Position numbers and translations under genes: made by a program. A stretch of 42,189 bases of DNA from Chitinophaga pinensis (GTDB lineage: Bacteria > Bacteroidota > Bacteroidia > Bacteroidales > GCA-2748055). The stretch is taken from NCBI GenBank assembly GCA_945863035.1, contig CAMAZH010000022.1, positions 1 to 42,189 on the forward strand, read 5' to 3'. This document shows positions 17,720 through 26,173 of this stretch, piece by piece; within the stretch, counting starts at the first letter, position 1, and each line of letters opens with the position of its first letter. Below the pieces are notes generated by a model. It searched no databases, was not told the DNA's origin, and was given only the letters and a program-made list of their open reading frames with translations.

Positions 17720-19258
17720 CTATCCCGCCCATCCCTCCCGGTCGAGGTTGCGGTAATTGATGGCCTCGGCCAGATGATGGCTTTGGATGTTTTCGGACTG
17801 TTCGAGGTCGGCGATGGTGCGTGAAACCTTAAGGATACGGTCGTACGCCCGGGCGGAAAGCCCAAGCTTGTCCATAGCGTTTTTCAGCAAGCCCTGCCCG
17901 TCGTCGTCGATACGGCAGTATTTTCTGATCATCCTGCTCCCCATTTGGGCATTCGAATAAATTCCACAGGCCTCTGAGAACCTCCTCTCCTGGATATTCC
18001 GGGCTACAATTACCCGCTCACGTATAACCGCGCTTTTCTCCGCCTCGCGAAGTTCGGAGAGCTGACGAAAGGGAACGGGAACCACCTCGATGTGGATATC
18101 GATGCGGTCGAGCAGCGGACCTGAGATTTTGGCCAGGTACTTTTTCACCATCCCCGGACCGCAGACGCATTCTTTCTCCGGATGGTTGTAGTACCCGCAA
18201 GGACAAGGGTTCATACTTGCAATGAGCGTGAAATTCGCAGGGAACTCGATGCTGAATCGGGCACGGGAGACAGTAATTACCCGGTCTTCAAGAGGCTGCC
18301 TCATAACCTCCAGCACGTTTCTTTTGAATTCCGGCAATTCGTCCAGGAACAATACGCCGTTATGAGCCAAAGAAATCTCCCCGGGCTGAGGGAAATTACC
18401 CCCGCCGACAAGGCCCACGTCAGAAATCGTGTGGTGGGGACTTCGGAAAGGCCTTCGCGTCATTAATGAAGTATTGCGCCCAATTTTTCCCGCCACCGAA
18501 TGGATCTTTGTGGTTTCAAGAGCTTCTTCGAGGCTAAGTGGGGGGATTATCGTGGGCAATCGCTTGGCCAGCATGGTCTTGCCAGCTCCGGGCGGGCCAA
18601 TCATAAGCAAATTATGTGACCCGGCGGCAGCTATTTCCAACGCACGTTTCACATTCTCCTGTCCCTTAACTTCGGAAAAGTCGGTGTCAAAATGGGTAAG
18701 TTTGTTGAAGAACTCCTCCCGTGCATTAATTACCAAAGGGGCAATATTGTTCTCGCCCCTGAGAAACCCCACTACATCGAGGAGGGTTCGGGCTCCGATC
18801 ACTTCCAGCCCATCCACAACTGCAGCCTCCATAGCGTTTCCTTCCGGCAGGATCAGTCCCCTGAAACCCTCATCTCTGGCCCTGATTGCCATGGGAAGTC
18901 CACCGCGCAGGCGCTGAAGACTGCCGTCCAGGGAAAGTTCCCCCATGATGACAAACTTCTCCAGGATGCTGTTGCTCAGTTGTTCCGACGCGGCCAGTAT
19001 TCCAATTGCCATTGGAAGATCGTAGGCCGAACCCTCTTTTTTGATGTCAGCCGGGGCAAGGTTTACCACAATCTTCTTCCCCGGCCAGTGGAATCCGTTG
19101 TTTTTTAGCGCCGACTCTATTCTCTGCTGGCTCTCCTTAACAGCATTGTCGGCCAAGCCAACAATACTGCATTTGATCCCGGCAGAGATATTTACCTCAA
19201 TGGTGATGATGTCGGCATTTATTCCATGAACAGAACTCGCATAGGTTTTTATGAGCAT
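17720..19258 (-). CDS. comM: YifB/ComM family Mg-chelatase-like AAA+ ATPase
   Basis: The 512-residue length is typical. The N-terminal ~1-165 is a Lon-S5-like (ChlI) domain beginning MLIKTYASSVHGINADIITIE. The AAA+ core carries Walker A GPPGAGKTM (Lys227) and Walker B-like VLFLDELPEF. A Cys cluster (CPCGYYNHPEKECVCG) and the C-terminal Mg_chelatase_C helices follow. In transformable bacteria ComM is a hexameric helicase that extends branch migration of incoming single strands during natural transformation; in most other genomes its role is unproven. The gene lies 70 bp after the E2-like gene on the same strand, so co-transcription is possible. No other competence gene is in the window. The cytoplasmic location follows from the absence of a signal. 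Confidence 0.93.
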   Translation of the reverse strand: MLIKTYASSVHGINADIITIEVNISAGIKCSIVGLADNAVKESQQRIESALKNNGFHWPGKKIVVNLAPADIKKEGSAYDLPMAIGILAASEQLSNSILEKFVIMGELSLDGSLQRLRGGLPMAIRARDEGFRGLILPEGNAMEAAVVDGLEVIGARTLLDVVGFLRGENNIAPLVINAREEFFNKLTHFDTDFSEVKGQENVKRALEIAAAGSHNLLMIGPPGAGKTMLAKRLPTIIPPLSLEEALETTKIHSVAGKIGRNTSLMTRRPFRSPHHTISDVGLVGGGNFPQPGEISLAHNGVLFLDELPEFKRNVLEVMRQPLEDRVITVSRARFSIEFPANFTLIASMNPCPCGYYNHPEKECVCGPGMVKKYLAKISGPLLDRIDIHIEVVPVPFRQLSELREAEKSAVIRERVIVARNIQERRFSEACGIYSNAQMGSRMIRKYCRIDDDGQGLLKNAMDKLGLSARAYDRILKVSRTIADLEQSENIQSHHLAEAINYRNLDREGWAG

Positions 19259-19328
19259 GATAACAGATGTTGCATATACCTGTTAATGCCGCGAGAATGA
19301 AAAAATCAGCGTTTGGTTTACTGTTTTT

Positions 19329-20150
19329 TTACTGCAGGTCCGAAAAAACGGGTTTTTCTTCGAGCAATTGAGGATTTCTCACCGTTTGCCTGATGAATTT
19401 GAAAAGCTTACCTCCGTGCACCGCATCAACAACCCTATGGTCGAGGGCTGCTCCGAGCGACATAATTCGTCGGACTACTATTTGATCATTTACAACTACA
19501 GGCTTTTTCGAAACTCCTCCCATCACAAAAACAATTGCCACATTGGAAGTGGGGAACAAAGCGGGATAACCCATGTCGAGACCAATACTCCCGATATTGG
19601 TAATCACAAACGAGCCAAAGCTCTCGCCCGACAAGCCCAGAGCAGGGATGCTCAGTCCCCAGCTGATTGTGATTTTCCGGATAAGCATAAAAACCCAGTT
19701 ACGAAAGGGCCAGGGTATGGATGCCAGAAAGCCTTTCATCCGCATGGTCTTGCTTTCGTTTCCGCTGCGGGTGTTTTTAATGGCATCGTTCATCACAGCG
19801 GCCAGCTCAGCCAAAGTGAGAGTTTCCGCATTGGCGATTTTCACGGAGGTCATTTGCTTGTCCTCGCCGAGCACACTGACCATGGCATCGACGTAATTGC
19901 GACCAATAACATTTCCCCTCCGGATAAAGGTGTTGAGTTCCGGCACCTCGTACTTAAGGGCCCGGGCCACAATAAGAACAAATATATGTGTAAGGGTGAT
20001 CTTCAGGCCCTCCCTGCGCTTCTGGCTTACAAATTCCTCAAGCTCGGTTACGTCAATCTCCACCGATCCAAAAATTTTGGAGTCCACGGGCTTCTGGTAG
20101 ATCGCCGAAGCCACTTTGCGCCATTCGTTGTTCAGATCGCTGTTTTTCAA
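19329..20150 (-). CDS. Stand-alone 2-oxoacid dehydrogenase E2-like acyltransferase domain
   Basis: The 273 residues correspond to just the CAT-like catalytic domain of E2 acyltransferases. There is no lipoyl domain and no peripheral subunit-binding domain. Diagnostic parts are the start (KIFGSVEIDVTELEEFVSQKR), the FGSFVITNIGSIG segment (equivalent to F-G-TI-N-G) and the C-terminal active-site motif DHRVVDAVHGG. The catalytic His (H238) and Asp (D242) are kept, but the Gly of the usual H-x-x-x-DG is Ala243. A hydrophobic patch at ~135-155 (FLASIPWPFRNWVFMLIRK) is unusual for E2 and may contact membrane. No E1, E3 or lipoyl protein is nearby, so the acyl donor is unknown. A CoA-dependent transferase role is inferred. 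It lies between gmhA and comM. Confidence 0.88.
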   Translation of the reverse strand: MKNSDLNNEWRKVASAIYQKPVDSKIFGSVEIDVTELEEFVSQKRREGLKITLTHIFVLIVARALKYEVPELNTFIRRGNVIGRNYVDAMVSVLGEDKQMTSVKIANAETLTLAELAAVMNDAIKNTRSGNESKTMRMKGFLASIPWPFRNWVFMLIRKITISWGLSIPALGLSGESFGSFVITNIGSIGLDMGYPALFPTSNVAIVFVMGGVSKKPVVVNDQIVVRRIMSLGAALDHRVVDAVHGGKLFKFIRQTVRNPQLLEEKPVFSDLQ

Positions 20151-20224
20151 AGTGATGAATCTTTGTTGCAGTTAAAAATTATATGATGAAATATTTTGCA
20201 GTTTCTAATGAGAGCGAATATGCG

Positions 20225-20815
20225 CTATCCTCTCACCCCGTTGCCTTTCGCAAGACCTTTCTCGATATACTCGATCAAAATATGAATAATCTTAATATGC
20301 AGCTCCTGTATCCGGTCGGAATAACCTAAGTGGGGCACTCGGATTTCAACATCAGCCAGAGCCGAGACTTTACCACCGGTTTTACCCGTTAGGGCAACAA
20401 TCTTCATTCCCTTTGCTTTGGCCACTTCGCATGCAAGAATAACATTTTTTGAGTTGCCGCTGGTGCTGATGGCAAGGACAACGTCACCCTCTCTGCCGTT
20501 TGCCTCCAAAAATCTCGAGAAAATCGCATCAAATCCATAATCGTTTGCCACGCAGGTGATGTGGGTGGGGTCGGAAATCGACAGGGCTGAGATGGCGGGC
20601 CGGTCGTCACGAAACCTCCCGGTAAGTTCCTCGGCAAAATGCATAGCATCGCTCATGGAGCCCCCGTTACCGAAGGAAATGATCCGCCCACCCTGCCCTA
20701 GGGCAGTCAGCATTATATCACCGGAACGCTTTATGGCCATGATATTCGCTTCGTTACCGATAAACTGTTGAAGAACGGCAAGTGATTCGCCAAGACTATT
20801 TCTGATGAGCTCCAT
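20225..20815 (-). CDS. gmhA: Phosphoheptose isomerase-type SIS protein
   Basis: GmhA converts sedoheptulose 7-phosphate to D-glycero-D-manno-heptose 7-phosphate for LPS core or S-layer heptose. The ATG at 20815 gives [18 protein letters not shown], matching the usual start; an in-frame ATG at 20836 would add seven residues. The SIS fold is seen in the sugar-binding loops [17 protein letters not shown] and [10 protein letters not shown]. The residues that bind zinc in GmhA are present: His and Glu in the first loop, and Gln and His in QELHIKIIH near the C-terminus. The 196-residue length is typical. No heptose kinase or adenylyltransferase is adjacent, so the assignment to heptose rests on the protein alone; DiaA-like SIS proteins are an alternative. 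Confidence 0.85.
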   Translation of the reverse strand: MELIRNSLGESLAVLQQFIGNEANIMAIKRSGDIMLTALGQGGRIISFGNGGSMSDAMHFAEELTGRFRDDRPAISALSISDPTHITCVANDYGFDAIFSRFLEANGREGDVVLAISTSGNSKNVILACEVAKAKGMKIVALTGKTGGKVSALADVEIRVPHLGYSDRIQELHIKIIHILIEYIEKGLAKGNGVRG

Positions 20816-21116
20816 GATGCTAAAAATTATTTTCACGAAAATACACTTTTTGATTCTTTTAACCTAAATGGGATGGAATTGATTAGGTGTTGAGACATTG
20901 GTAATATTTCCGGGATTTCAATCAAAACCTTAATTCTTCTTTAACAGATTGGCACTTTTGTTGATTTTTCCGCCCGTTTACCCACACCATAAAGGGCAGA
21001 CAGAAAAATACTCCAGTTGTTGATTTTTCTAATCTGTGAAAGTAGAATTAACAAATAATTTTTGTTTCGGAGTAGTTCCAAAAATATCATAACTTTGCAA
21101 ATAAATTTTTTTGCGC
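20816..21116. other. Divergent promoter region with a 13-bp direct repeat
   Basis: This 301-bp AT-rich gap lies between gmhA (-) and the small protein/mutL unit (+). TTGTTGATTTTTC occurs at 20958-20970 and again at 21017-21029. ACAGATT (20944-20950) and AATCTGT (21031-21037) form an inverted pair around them. A TAACTTTG element lies at 21090-21097 (+) and a TATTTTTG element on the minus strand at 21086-21079. No gene is visible. Confidence 0.45.
21090..21097 (+). promoter_or_regulatory. TAnnTTTG-type -7 element before the small protein/mutL unit
   Basis: TAACTTTG matches the Bacteroidota -7 consensus and lies 19 bp before the ATG at 21117. The nearest TTTG (21061-21064) is 25 bp upstream, longer than the usual ~19-21 bp, so only the -7 element is clear. 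Confidence 0.4.
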
Positions 21117-21395
21117 ATGAATCTACCGAGACTTTTCAAGCTTCCTGAATATCGAAAATTTACTTACCGCCCGCTATACCACGATCCGGAGAAGGAGGAG
21201 CGCGAGGCTCGTATGCGAAAGCTCAGGGCCGAAGCAGGCACCCAGCCTTCCGATTCCTATACCCCCGGCATCCAGAGAGGTACCATGAAAACCTATTTCA
21301 AAAAAGGTGAAACAGTCCGAAAACAGTCAAATGCTCGCCTGATCCTGATTATTCTTTTCCTGCTATTTGTCTCGTATCTCCTATTATACCGGTAG
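21117..21395 (+). CDS. Small single-pass membrane protein upstream of mutL
   Basis: The 92-residue protein starts at the ATG 21117 (MNLPRLFKLPEYRKFTY). The first ~70 residues are soluble and charged (DPEKEEREARMRKLRAEAG), with an aromatic/basic lead. Residues ~73-90 are one hydrophobic helix (ARLILIILFLLFVSYLLLY) ending just before the stop, so it is probably a tail-anchored protein with its body in the cytoplasm. Its stop codon TAG is directly followed by the mutL ATG with no gap, which implies translational coupling. Short proteins like this commonly sit before mutL in Bacteroidota and are sometimes labelled riboflavin synthase subunit beta; nothing in the sequence supports that name. The function is unknown. 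Confidence 0.8.
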   Translation: MNLPRLFKLPEYRKFTYRPLYHDPEKEEREARMRKLRAEAGTQPSDSYTPGIQRGTMKTYFKKGETVRKQSNARLILIILFLLFVSYLLLYR

Positions 21396-23207
21396 ATGGC
21401 TGATATCATACAACTTTTGCCGGATGCTGTTGCCAATCAGATTGCTGCGGGGGAGGTAATTCAACGGCCCGCTTCGGTGGTGAAGGAACTGGTTGAAAAC
21501 GCTGTCGATTCGGGGGCCAATAACATCACAATTAATGTAAAGGATTCCGGTCGTAGTTTGGTGCAGGTTATCGACAACGGATTCGGGATGTCGGAAACCG
21601 ATGCACGGCTATGCTGGGAACGGCACGCCACCTCGAAGATAAGGGTCGCCAACGACCTTTTCTCTATCCGCACCAAAGGTTTCCGGGGCGAGGCTTTGGC
21701 ATCCATTGCCGCTATTGCCGAGGTTAGCCTTAAAACAAAAAGGGAAGAGGACGAGCTCGGCACACACATACGTATCAGTGCTTCAGAGATACTGCTTAAC
21801 GAACCCGTTGCATGCCAGGAAGGGAGTAACTTCTCGGTTAAGAACCTTTTTTACAACATCCCTGCCCGTCGCAAGTTCCTGAAGAGCAACAGCACCGAGC
21901 TCCGCCACATTATCACCGAATTCAACCATATTGCATTGGCCCATCCGGGAATCGAGTTCTCTCTGATCCATAACAACTCCCAGATTTACAATCTCCCAAA
22001 AACGACCTTACGTCAACGGATTATTGCGATCTTTGGGAAAGCCCTGAACCAAAATCTTATCCCGGTGGTTACCGATACCAGCCTTGTGAAAATCGACGGA
22101 TTTATCGGGAAGCCCGAGTTTGCCAAGAAAACCTATGGTGAGCAGTTCTTTTTTGTGAACAACCGCTACATCAAGCACCCCTATTTTCATCGGGCAGTAA
22201 CCCAGGCCTACCAGCAAATCCTTCCCAGTGACGCTATTCCTTCGTATTTTATCTTTTTCGAGTCCGACCCGGAAAAAATCGACATCAACATCCACCCCAC
22301 CAAAACCGAAATAAAATTTGAGGACGAGGTGGCCATCTGGCAGATTCTACTGGCCGTTGTGAAGGAATCGATCGGCAAATACAACCTGATGCCCTCACTG
22401 GATTTTAATACCGAGGGAGTAATTGATATTCCTGTGCTAAGAAATGAGACCCTCATTCGGACGCCTCAGATTAATATTAACAGGGATTTCAACCCTTTCG
22501 ACAGCGAGCACGACAGACCTGTGAGAAATCCCTACCGCGACAGGGAATCCTATCTCGAGTCGGTCGATCCCTTCGAATCGGCCCGAAACGATTTCTCCAA
22601 CCCGCAGAAATCCTTTCCTGCCAAAGAAAACCCGGAAGTAGCAGATGGCCATAAGTTCCTCCAGATAAAAAACCGCTATATTCTTGCTGCCGTGAGGTCG
22701 GGATTTATGATTATCGACCAGAAAAGAGCGCATGAGAGAATCCTATATGAGGAAAACCTCAAATCGCTAGCCACCGATGCTTTTGCAGGGCAACAGACTC
22801 TTTTCCCCGAGACTATCGAACTAAATCATGCTGATTATGTTACTTTTATCGGAATTATCGACAGCGTGAACCGCTTGGGTTTCGACATACGCGATCTGGG
22901 AAATAATGCCATTATTGTCAATGGGATACCAGCAACTGTCAAAAATGCAGTGTTAAAAGATCTAATTGACGAAATGCTTGAAACCTTCAAGTCCTATGAG
23001 GGAGACCTGTTGTTGGAAGCACAGGATAAGATCGCAAGGGCTGCCGCGAAGGCTTCCGCCATACCCTATGGCAAGGTTCTTGAACAGGAGGAGATGCGAA
23101 ACCTGGTGGACCATTTGTTTGCCTGCTCAAACCCGAACTACTCCCCGGGAGGAAAGCAGGTCATCAGTATCATGAGTGTTGAAGAAATTGAAAAAATACT
23201 AAAATAA
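21396..23207 (+). CDS. mutL: DNA mismatch repair protein MutL
   Basis: MutL links mismatch recognition by MutS to strand removal. The 603-residue protein begins with the GHKL ATPase domain: NQIAAGEVIQRPASVVKELVENAVDSGA (catalytic Glu), DNGFGM and TKGFRGEALASI. The transducer domain follows to ~330, then a variable linker. The C-terminal domain contains DQKRAHERILYE starting at Asp441. This corresponds to the endonuclease motif DQHA-x2-E-x4-E, with Asp and both Glu kept but the His replaced by Lys443. ACSNPNYSPGG near the C-terminus replaces the C-P-H-G-R-P type motif. Nicking activity is therefore plausible but not certain. It is immediately followed (2 bp) by the first rhomboid gene. Confidence 0.97.
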   Translation: MADIIQLLPDAVANQIAAGEVIQRPASVVKELVENAVDSGANNITINVKDSGRSLVQVIDNGFGMSETDARLCWERHATSKIRVANDLFSIRTKGFRGEALASIAAIAEVSLKTKREEDELGTHIRISASEILLNEPVACQEGSNFSVKNLFYNIPARRKFLKSNSTELRHIITEFNHIALAHPGIEFSLIHNNSQIYNLPKTTLRQRIIAIFGKALNQNLIPVVTDTSLVKIDGFIGKPEFAKKTYGEQFFFVNNRYIKHPYFHRAVTQAYQQILPSDAIPSYFIFFESDPEKIDINIHPTKTEIKFEDEVAIWQILLAVVKESIGKYNLMPSLDFNTEGVIDIPVLRNETLIRTPQININRDFNPFDSEHDRPVRNPYRDRESYLESVDPFESARNDFSNPQKSFPAKENPEVADGHKFLQIKNRYILAAVRSGFMIIDQKRAHERILYEENLKSLATDAFAGQQTLFPETIELNHADYVTFIGIIDSVNRLGFDIRDLGNNAIIVNGIPATVKNAVLKDLIDEMLETFKSYEGDLLLEAQDKIARAAAKASAIPYGKVLEQEEMRNLVDHLFACSNPNYSPGGKQVISIMSVEEIEKILK

Positions 23208-23209
23208 GA

Positions 23210-23947
23210 ATGAGTACATATTTTGGACGAACAGGCAACACGCCTCCCGTAGTAAAAAACCTTATCATTATCAACGCCCTCCTTTTCTTGGGAACGTTGG
23301 CAATACGACAAGCGTTCAACACTGATTTAAACCACGTTCTTGGGCTCTATTTCCTGAGTTCACCGCTGTTTAACCCGTATCAGATAATCACCCACATGTT
23401 TATGCATGGCTCCCTCACCCACATATTCTTTAATATGTTCGCTCTGTGGATGTTCGGCAAGGTTCTGGAACAGGTCTGGGGAAGCAAGAAGTTCTTTATA
23501 TATTACATGATAACCGGGTTGGGGGCTGTTTTCCTTCATACCCTTGTGCTGTTCATCGAGATGAATCCCCTGATGAATTATGTAAGCCAAACCTATGGAA
23601 TTGACAGTATTACCCCGGAGGTTCTTGATCGGCTCTACAGTATGGGCGACCCCAGGGCCAAGGCTCTTGCAGTTGGGCTTCTGACACCAACCATCGGCGC
23701 GTCCGGTGCGGTTTTCGGAGTACTTCTTGCTTTTGGAATGTTGTTCCCGAACACCCAGCTAATGTTGCTCTTCCCACCCATTCCAATTAAGGCGAAATAT
23801 TTTGTTATTGGGTATGGGCTTATTGAGCTTTATCTGGGAATCAGCCAGTCGGGAAGCAATGTGGCCCACTTTGCCCATCTCGGGGGGATGTTGTTTGGTT
23901 TTGTAATGATCAAGCTCTGGAGCAAGGACCGAAACGCTTTTTATTAA
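23210..23947 (+). CDS. Rhomboid-family intramembrane serine protease 1
   Basis: The 245-residue polytopic protein cleaves membrane proteins within or near their transmembrane helices. The loop-1 and TM2 motif HGSLTHIFFNMFALWMFG is present. The catalytic dyad is intact: Ser165 in GASGAVFG and His223 in HFAHLGGMLFG. About six helices are predicted by eye. An insert around 120-155 (NYVSQTYGIDSITPEVLDRLY) lies in a loop. The ATG is 2 bp after the mutL stop, so translation is probably coupled. A second rhomboid follows 77 bp later. The substrates are unknown. Confidence 0.93.
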   Translation: MSTYFGRTGNTPPVVKNLIIINALLFLGTLAIRQAFNTDLNHVLGLYFLSSPLFNPYQIITHMFMHGSLTHIFFNMFALWMFGKVLEQVWGSKKFFIYYMITGLGAVFLHTLVLFIEMNPLMNYVSQTYGIDSITPEVLDRLYSMGDPRAKALAVGLLTPTIGASGAVFGVLLAFGMLFPNTQLMLLFPPIPIKAKYFVIGYGLIELYLGISQSGSNVAHFAHLGGMLFGFVMIKLWSKDRNAFY

Positions 23948-23957
23948 TTGGGAATTG

Positions 23958-23980
23958 AGGATTGAGAGCTCAATCCTTTT
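23958..23980 (+). terminator. Hairpin plus T-tract after rhomboid 1
   Basis: AGGATTGAG (23958-23966) pairs perfectly with CTCAATCCT (23969-23977), followed by TTT. It begins 10 bp after the rhomboid 1 stop. The AG spacer is too short for a loop, so the inner pairs must open. The second rhomboid has its own TATATTTG element just downstream, which fits a transcript boundary. Confidence 0.55.
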
Positions 23981-24003
23981 CCCAGATCATAATTTGCCGA
24001 AAT

Positions 24004-24011
24004 TATATTTG
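24004..24011 (+). promoter_or_regulatory. TAnnTTTG-type -7 element before rhomboid 2
   Basis: TATATTTG fits the Bacteroidota -7 consensus and lies 13 bp before the ATG at 24025. No matching TTTG was found at the expected -33 distance. Confidence 0.4.
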
Positions 24012-24024
24012 AAATTTCCGTTAC

Positions 24025-24903
24025 ATGAACATCGTCGACGAAATAAAAGACTCCTTTAAGAATGGCAACGCCCTAACTCGCCTGATTTATATAAATCTCG
24101 GCGTTTTTTTGGCCCTCCACATCGCCATCATTTTCCTTTATCTCTTCTCTGTTGAAAACGGCAGTATTACCATTCTCGAATGGTTTTCCGTTCCCGCCGA
24201 CCTTGGCACTCTTTTGCGCAAGCCATGGACGGTGCTAAGTTATATGTTTCTGCACAAAGATTTTTTCCACATACTGTTTAACCTGCTCTGGCTTTATTGG
24301 TTTGGTAAGATATTCCTCTCCTATCTCGACGAAAAGCGACTTGTGAATGTTTATATCCTGGGAGGGATTTCCGGTGCTGTACTGTATGTTGCCTCATATA
24401 ATCTTGTGCCAGTACTTAGCGAACAAGCCCCCAACTCAATCGCGTTGGGAGCCTCCGCTGCCGTTATGGCAATTGTTATTGCCACCGCCACTTATGCTCC
24501 GAATCACACTATTTATCTGGTTTTTGTGGGACCGGTTAAAATTATCTGGGTTGCCCTGGTGGGTTTTATCCTGTCATCCATAGTTGACTTCTCCATGAAC
24601 ACGGGAGGGAAAATCGCTCATATGGGAGGCGCACTTTTCGGCTATTTCTTTATCCTATACTATAAGCAAGGGAAGGATATTACCAAATGGTTCTCTACAA
24701 TAATGGACGGTTTGTTCGCCCTGATTAAGCCCCGGAAAAAAATGCGGGTAACCTACAAGAAACCCACCAACGACTACGAGTATAAAGCGGTTAAAAAAGA
24801 AGAACAAAAAAGTCTGGATGCCATTCTTGATAAAATCTCAAAATCGGGTTACGAAAGTCTTTCAAAAGAGGAAAAAGACACACTTTTCAAGATGGGCAAA
24901 TAA
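24025..24903 (+). CDS. Rhomboid-family intramembrane serine protease 2
   Basis: This 292-residue rhomboid has HKDFFHILFNLLWLYWFG in the loop-1/TM2 region. The catalytic pair is Ser144 (GASAAV) and His199 (KIAHMGGALFG). The serine motif is GASA rather than the usual GxSG, as in several Bacteroidota members. After the last helix (~215) comes a charged cytoplasmic tail ending LDAILDKISKSGYESLSKEEKDTLF, a conserved short helical tail seen on Bacteroidota rhomboids, probably for partner or substrate recruitment. It is not a recent copy of its upstream neighbour, as the two share only the family motifs. Confidence 0.92.
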   Translation: MNIVDEIKDSFKNGNALTRLIYINLGVFLALHIAIIFLYLFSVENGSITILEWFSVPADLGTLLRKPWTVLSYMFLHKDFFHILFNLLWLYWFGKIFLSYLDEKRLVNVYILGGISGAVLYVASYNLVPVLSEQAPNSIALGASAAVMAIVIATATYAPNHTIYLVFVGPVKIIWVALVGFILSSIVDFSMNTGGKIAHMGGALFGYFFILYYKQGKDITKWFSTIMDGLFALIKPRKKMRVTYKKPTNDYEYKAVKKEEQKSLDAILDKISKSGYESLSKEEKDTLFKMGK

Positions 24904-24987
24904 AAGAAAGTAAATAATAACCGTGCTTGTTTGCACCATTGTATCATTCAGCGTAAATTTATCCTAATTCAATTAACAGCATTTCCA

Positions 24988-26103
24988 TTGAGACGCTTTA
25001 TCAACCGGTTTTTCTTCTATATCAATGTTCTGCTGGCAGCAGCCCTGCTGCTTTCGTACCTCTCAACCTACATTTCACCCGCAAGGATATGGGTTTTGGC
25101 ATTTTTCGGCCTGGCTTATCCCTATATTCTATTTTTGAATGCCCTTTTCATGATTTATTGGATTTTAAGGCTTAAGAAAGAGTTTTTGGTTTCATTCCTT
25201 GTAATACTTCTTGGTCTTAATCACCTGAATGACTTTATCCCCATGCGGTTGGGGAAGGACAGCAAAAAAGAATTCGTGAAGGAAAACCCGAGACAATTAA
25301 AAATACTCTCCTATAATGTGAGGCTTTTTAATATTTATGAGTGGCTTTCTGACCCGGGAACCAATCAGGACATCTTCAATTTCATACGAAGCGAGCGCCC
25401 GGATATCATTTGCCTGCAGGAATTCTATAGTAGCACCAAAAAAGAGTATCGTCCCGAAAAAATAAAAAAGTTCTTCTCGGAAACCCCCTATAGCTTTATC
25501 CATTACTCGTTTAAGAACAGTTCGAACTCAGGTTATGGGATTGCAACATTCAGCCGTTACCCAATCGTTAATCAGGGAACCATTAGCTTCCCGAAGACTG
25601 CAAATGAGGCGATATTCACAGATGTGATCGTCGATAACGACACCATCAGGATCTACAATAACCACCTCCAATCGGTACAGTTGCAAAGGCGAAACCTCAA
25701 ATTCCTCGACACCCTGAAACTGCGGTACGACGAGGAACAAATTAAAGAGATCAAGGATATTTCCTCCCGTCTGAAAACAGCATACATTAAACGCTCGGCG
25801 CAGGTCGATTCCATTTCTAAACACATCAAAGCCTCAACTTTTCCGGTGCTTGTTTGCGGGGATTTTAACGACACGCCCGTCTCTTATTCCTATCGCAAAA
25901 TGAGAAAAGGCCTGAAAGACGCCTTCATAAGCTCCGGCCAGGGTACCGGCAGCACCTATCAGGGATTATTCCCGTATTTCAGGATCGACTATATTTTTCA
26001 CGGAGAGGATTTTAAACCCATACTGTTTGAAAAGGTTGAGGCAAAGCTATCCGATCATTACCCCATTATCTGCATTTTCGAACTGCAGGATAAAACAAAG
26101 TAA
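24988..26103 (+). CDS. Membrane-anchored endonuclease/exonuclease/phosphatase-family protein
   Basis: The open frame begins at 24931 with TTG, but the likely start is the TTG at 24988. It gives a short basic leader (LRRFINRFF) directly before the first helix; no in-frame ATG occurs before residue ~60. Three hydrophobic helices fill residues ~8-95. The EEP domain (~105-371) has all core motifs: a metal-binding Glu in LQEFYSS, NNHLQS, GDFNDTPVSYSYR, RIDYIFH and SDHYPI. EEP enzymes cut phosphodiesters in nucleic acids, inositol phosphates or phospholipids. In this membrane-anchored Bacteroidota subfamily the substrate is unknown. It lies 84 bp after rhomboid 2 and 70 bp before the redoxin. Confidence 0.85.
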   Translation: MRRFINRFFFYINVLLAAALLLSYLSTYISPARIWVLAFFGLAYPYILFLNALFMIYWILRLKKEFLVSFLVILLGLNHLNDFIPMRLGKDSKKEFVKENPRQLKILSYNVRLFNIYEWLSDPGTNQDIFNFIRSERPDIICLQEFYSSTKKEYRPEKIKKFFSETPYSFIHYSFKNSSNSGYGIATFSRYPIVNQGTISFPKTANEAIFTDVIVDNDTIRIYNNHLQSVQLQRRNLKFLDTLKLRYDEEQIKEIKDISSRLKTAYIKRSAQVDSISKHIKASTFPVLVCGDFNDTPVSYSYRKMRKGLKDAFISSGQGTGSTYQGLFPYFRIDYIFHGEDFKPILFEKVEAKLSDHYPIICIFELQDKTK

Positions 26104-26173
26104 TTGATGCTTAAACAATTGAGCTTTTCTGTTGTTACTTGTTTTTGTTTGAATGGATTTAAAAAAACCAGCT

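Noticed and set aside
19368-20186. 272-codon + strand open frame
   Set aside because: It is antisense to the E2-like gene, with a His/Asn-rich, non-protein-like composition.
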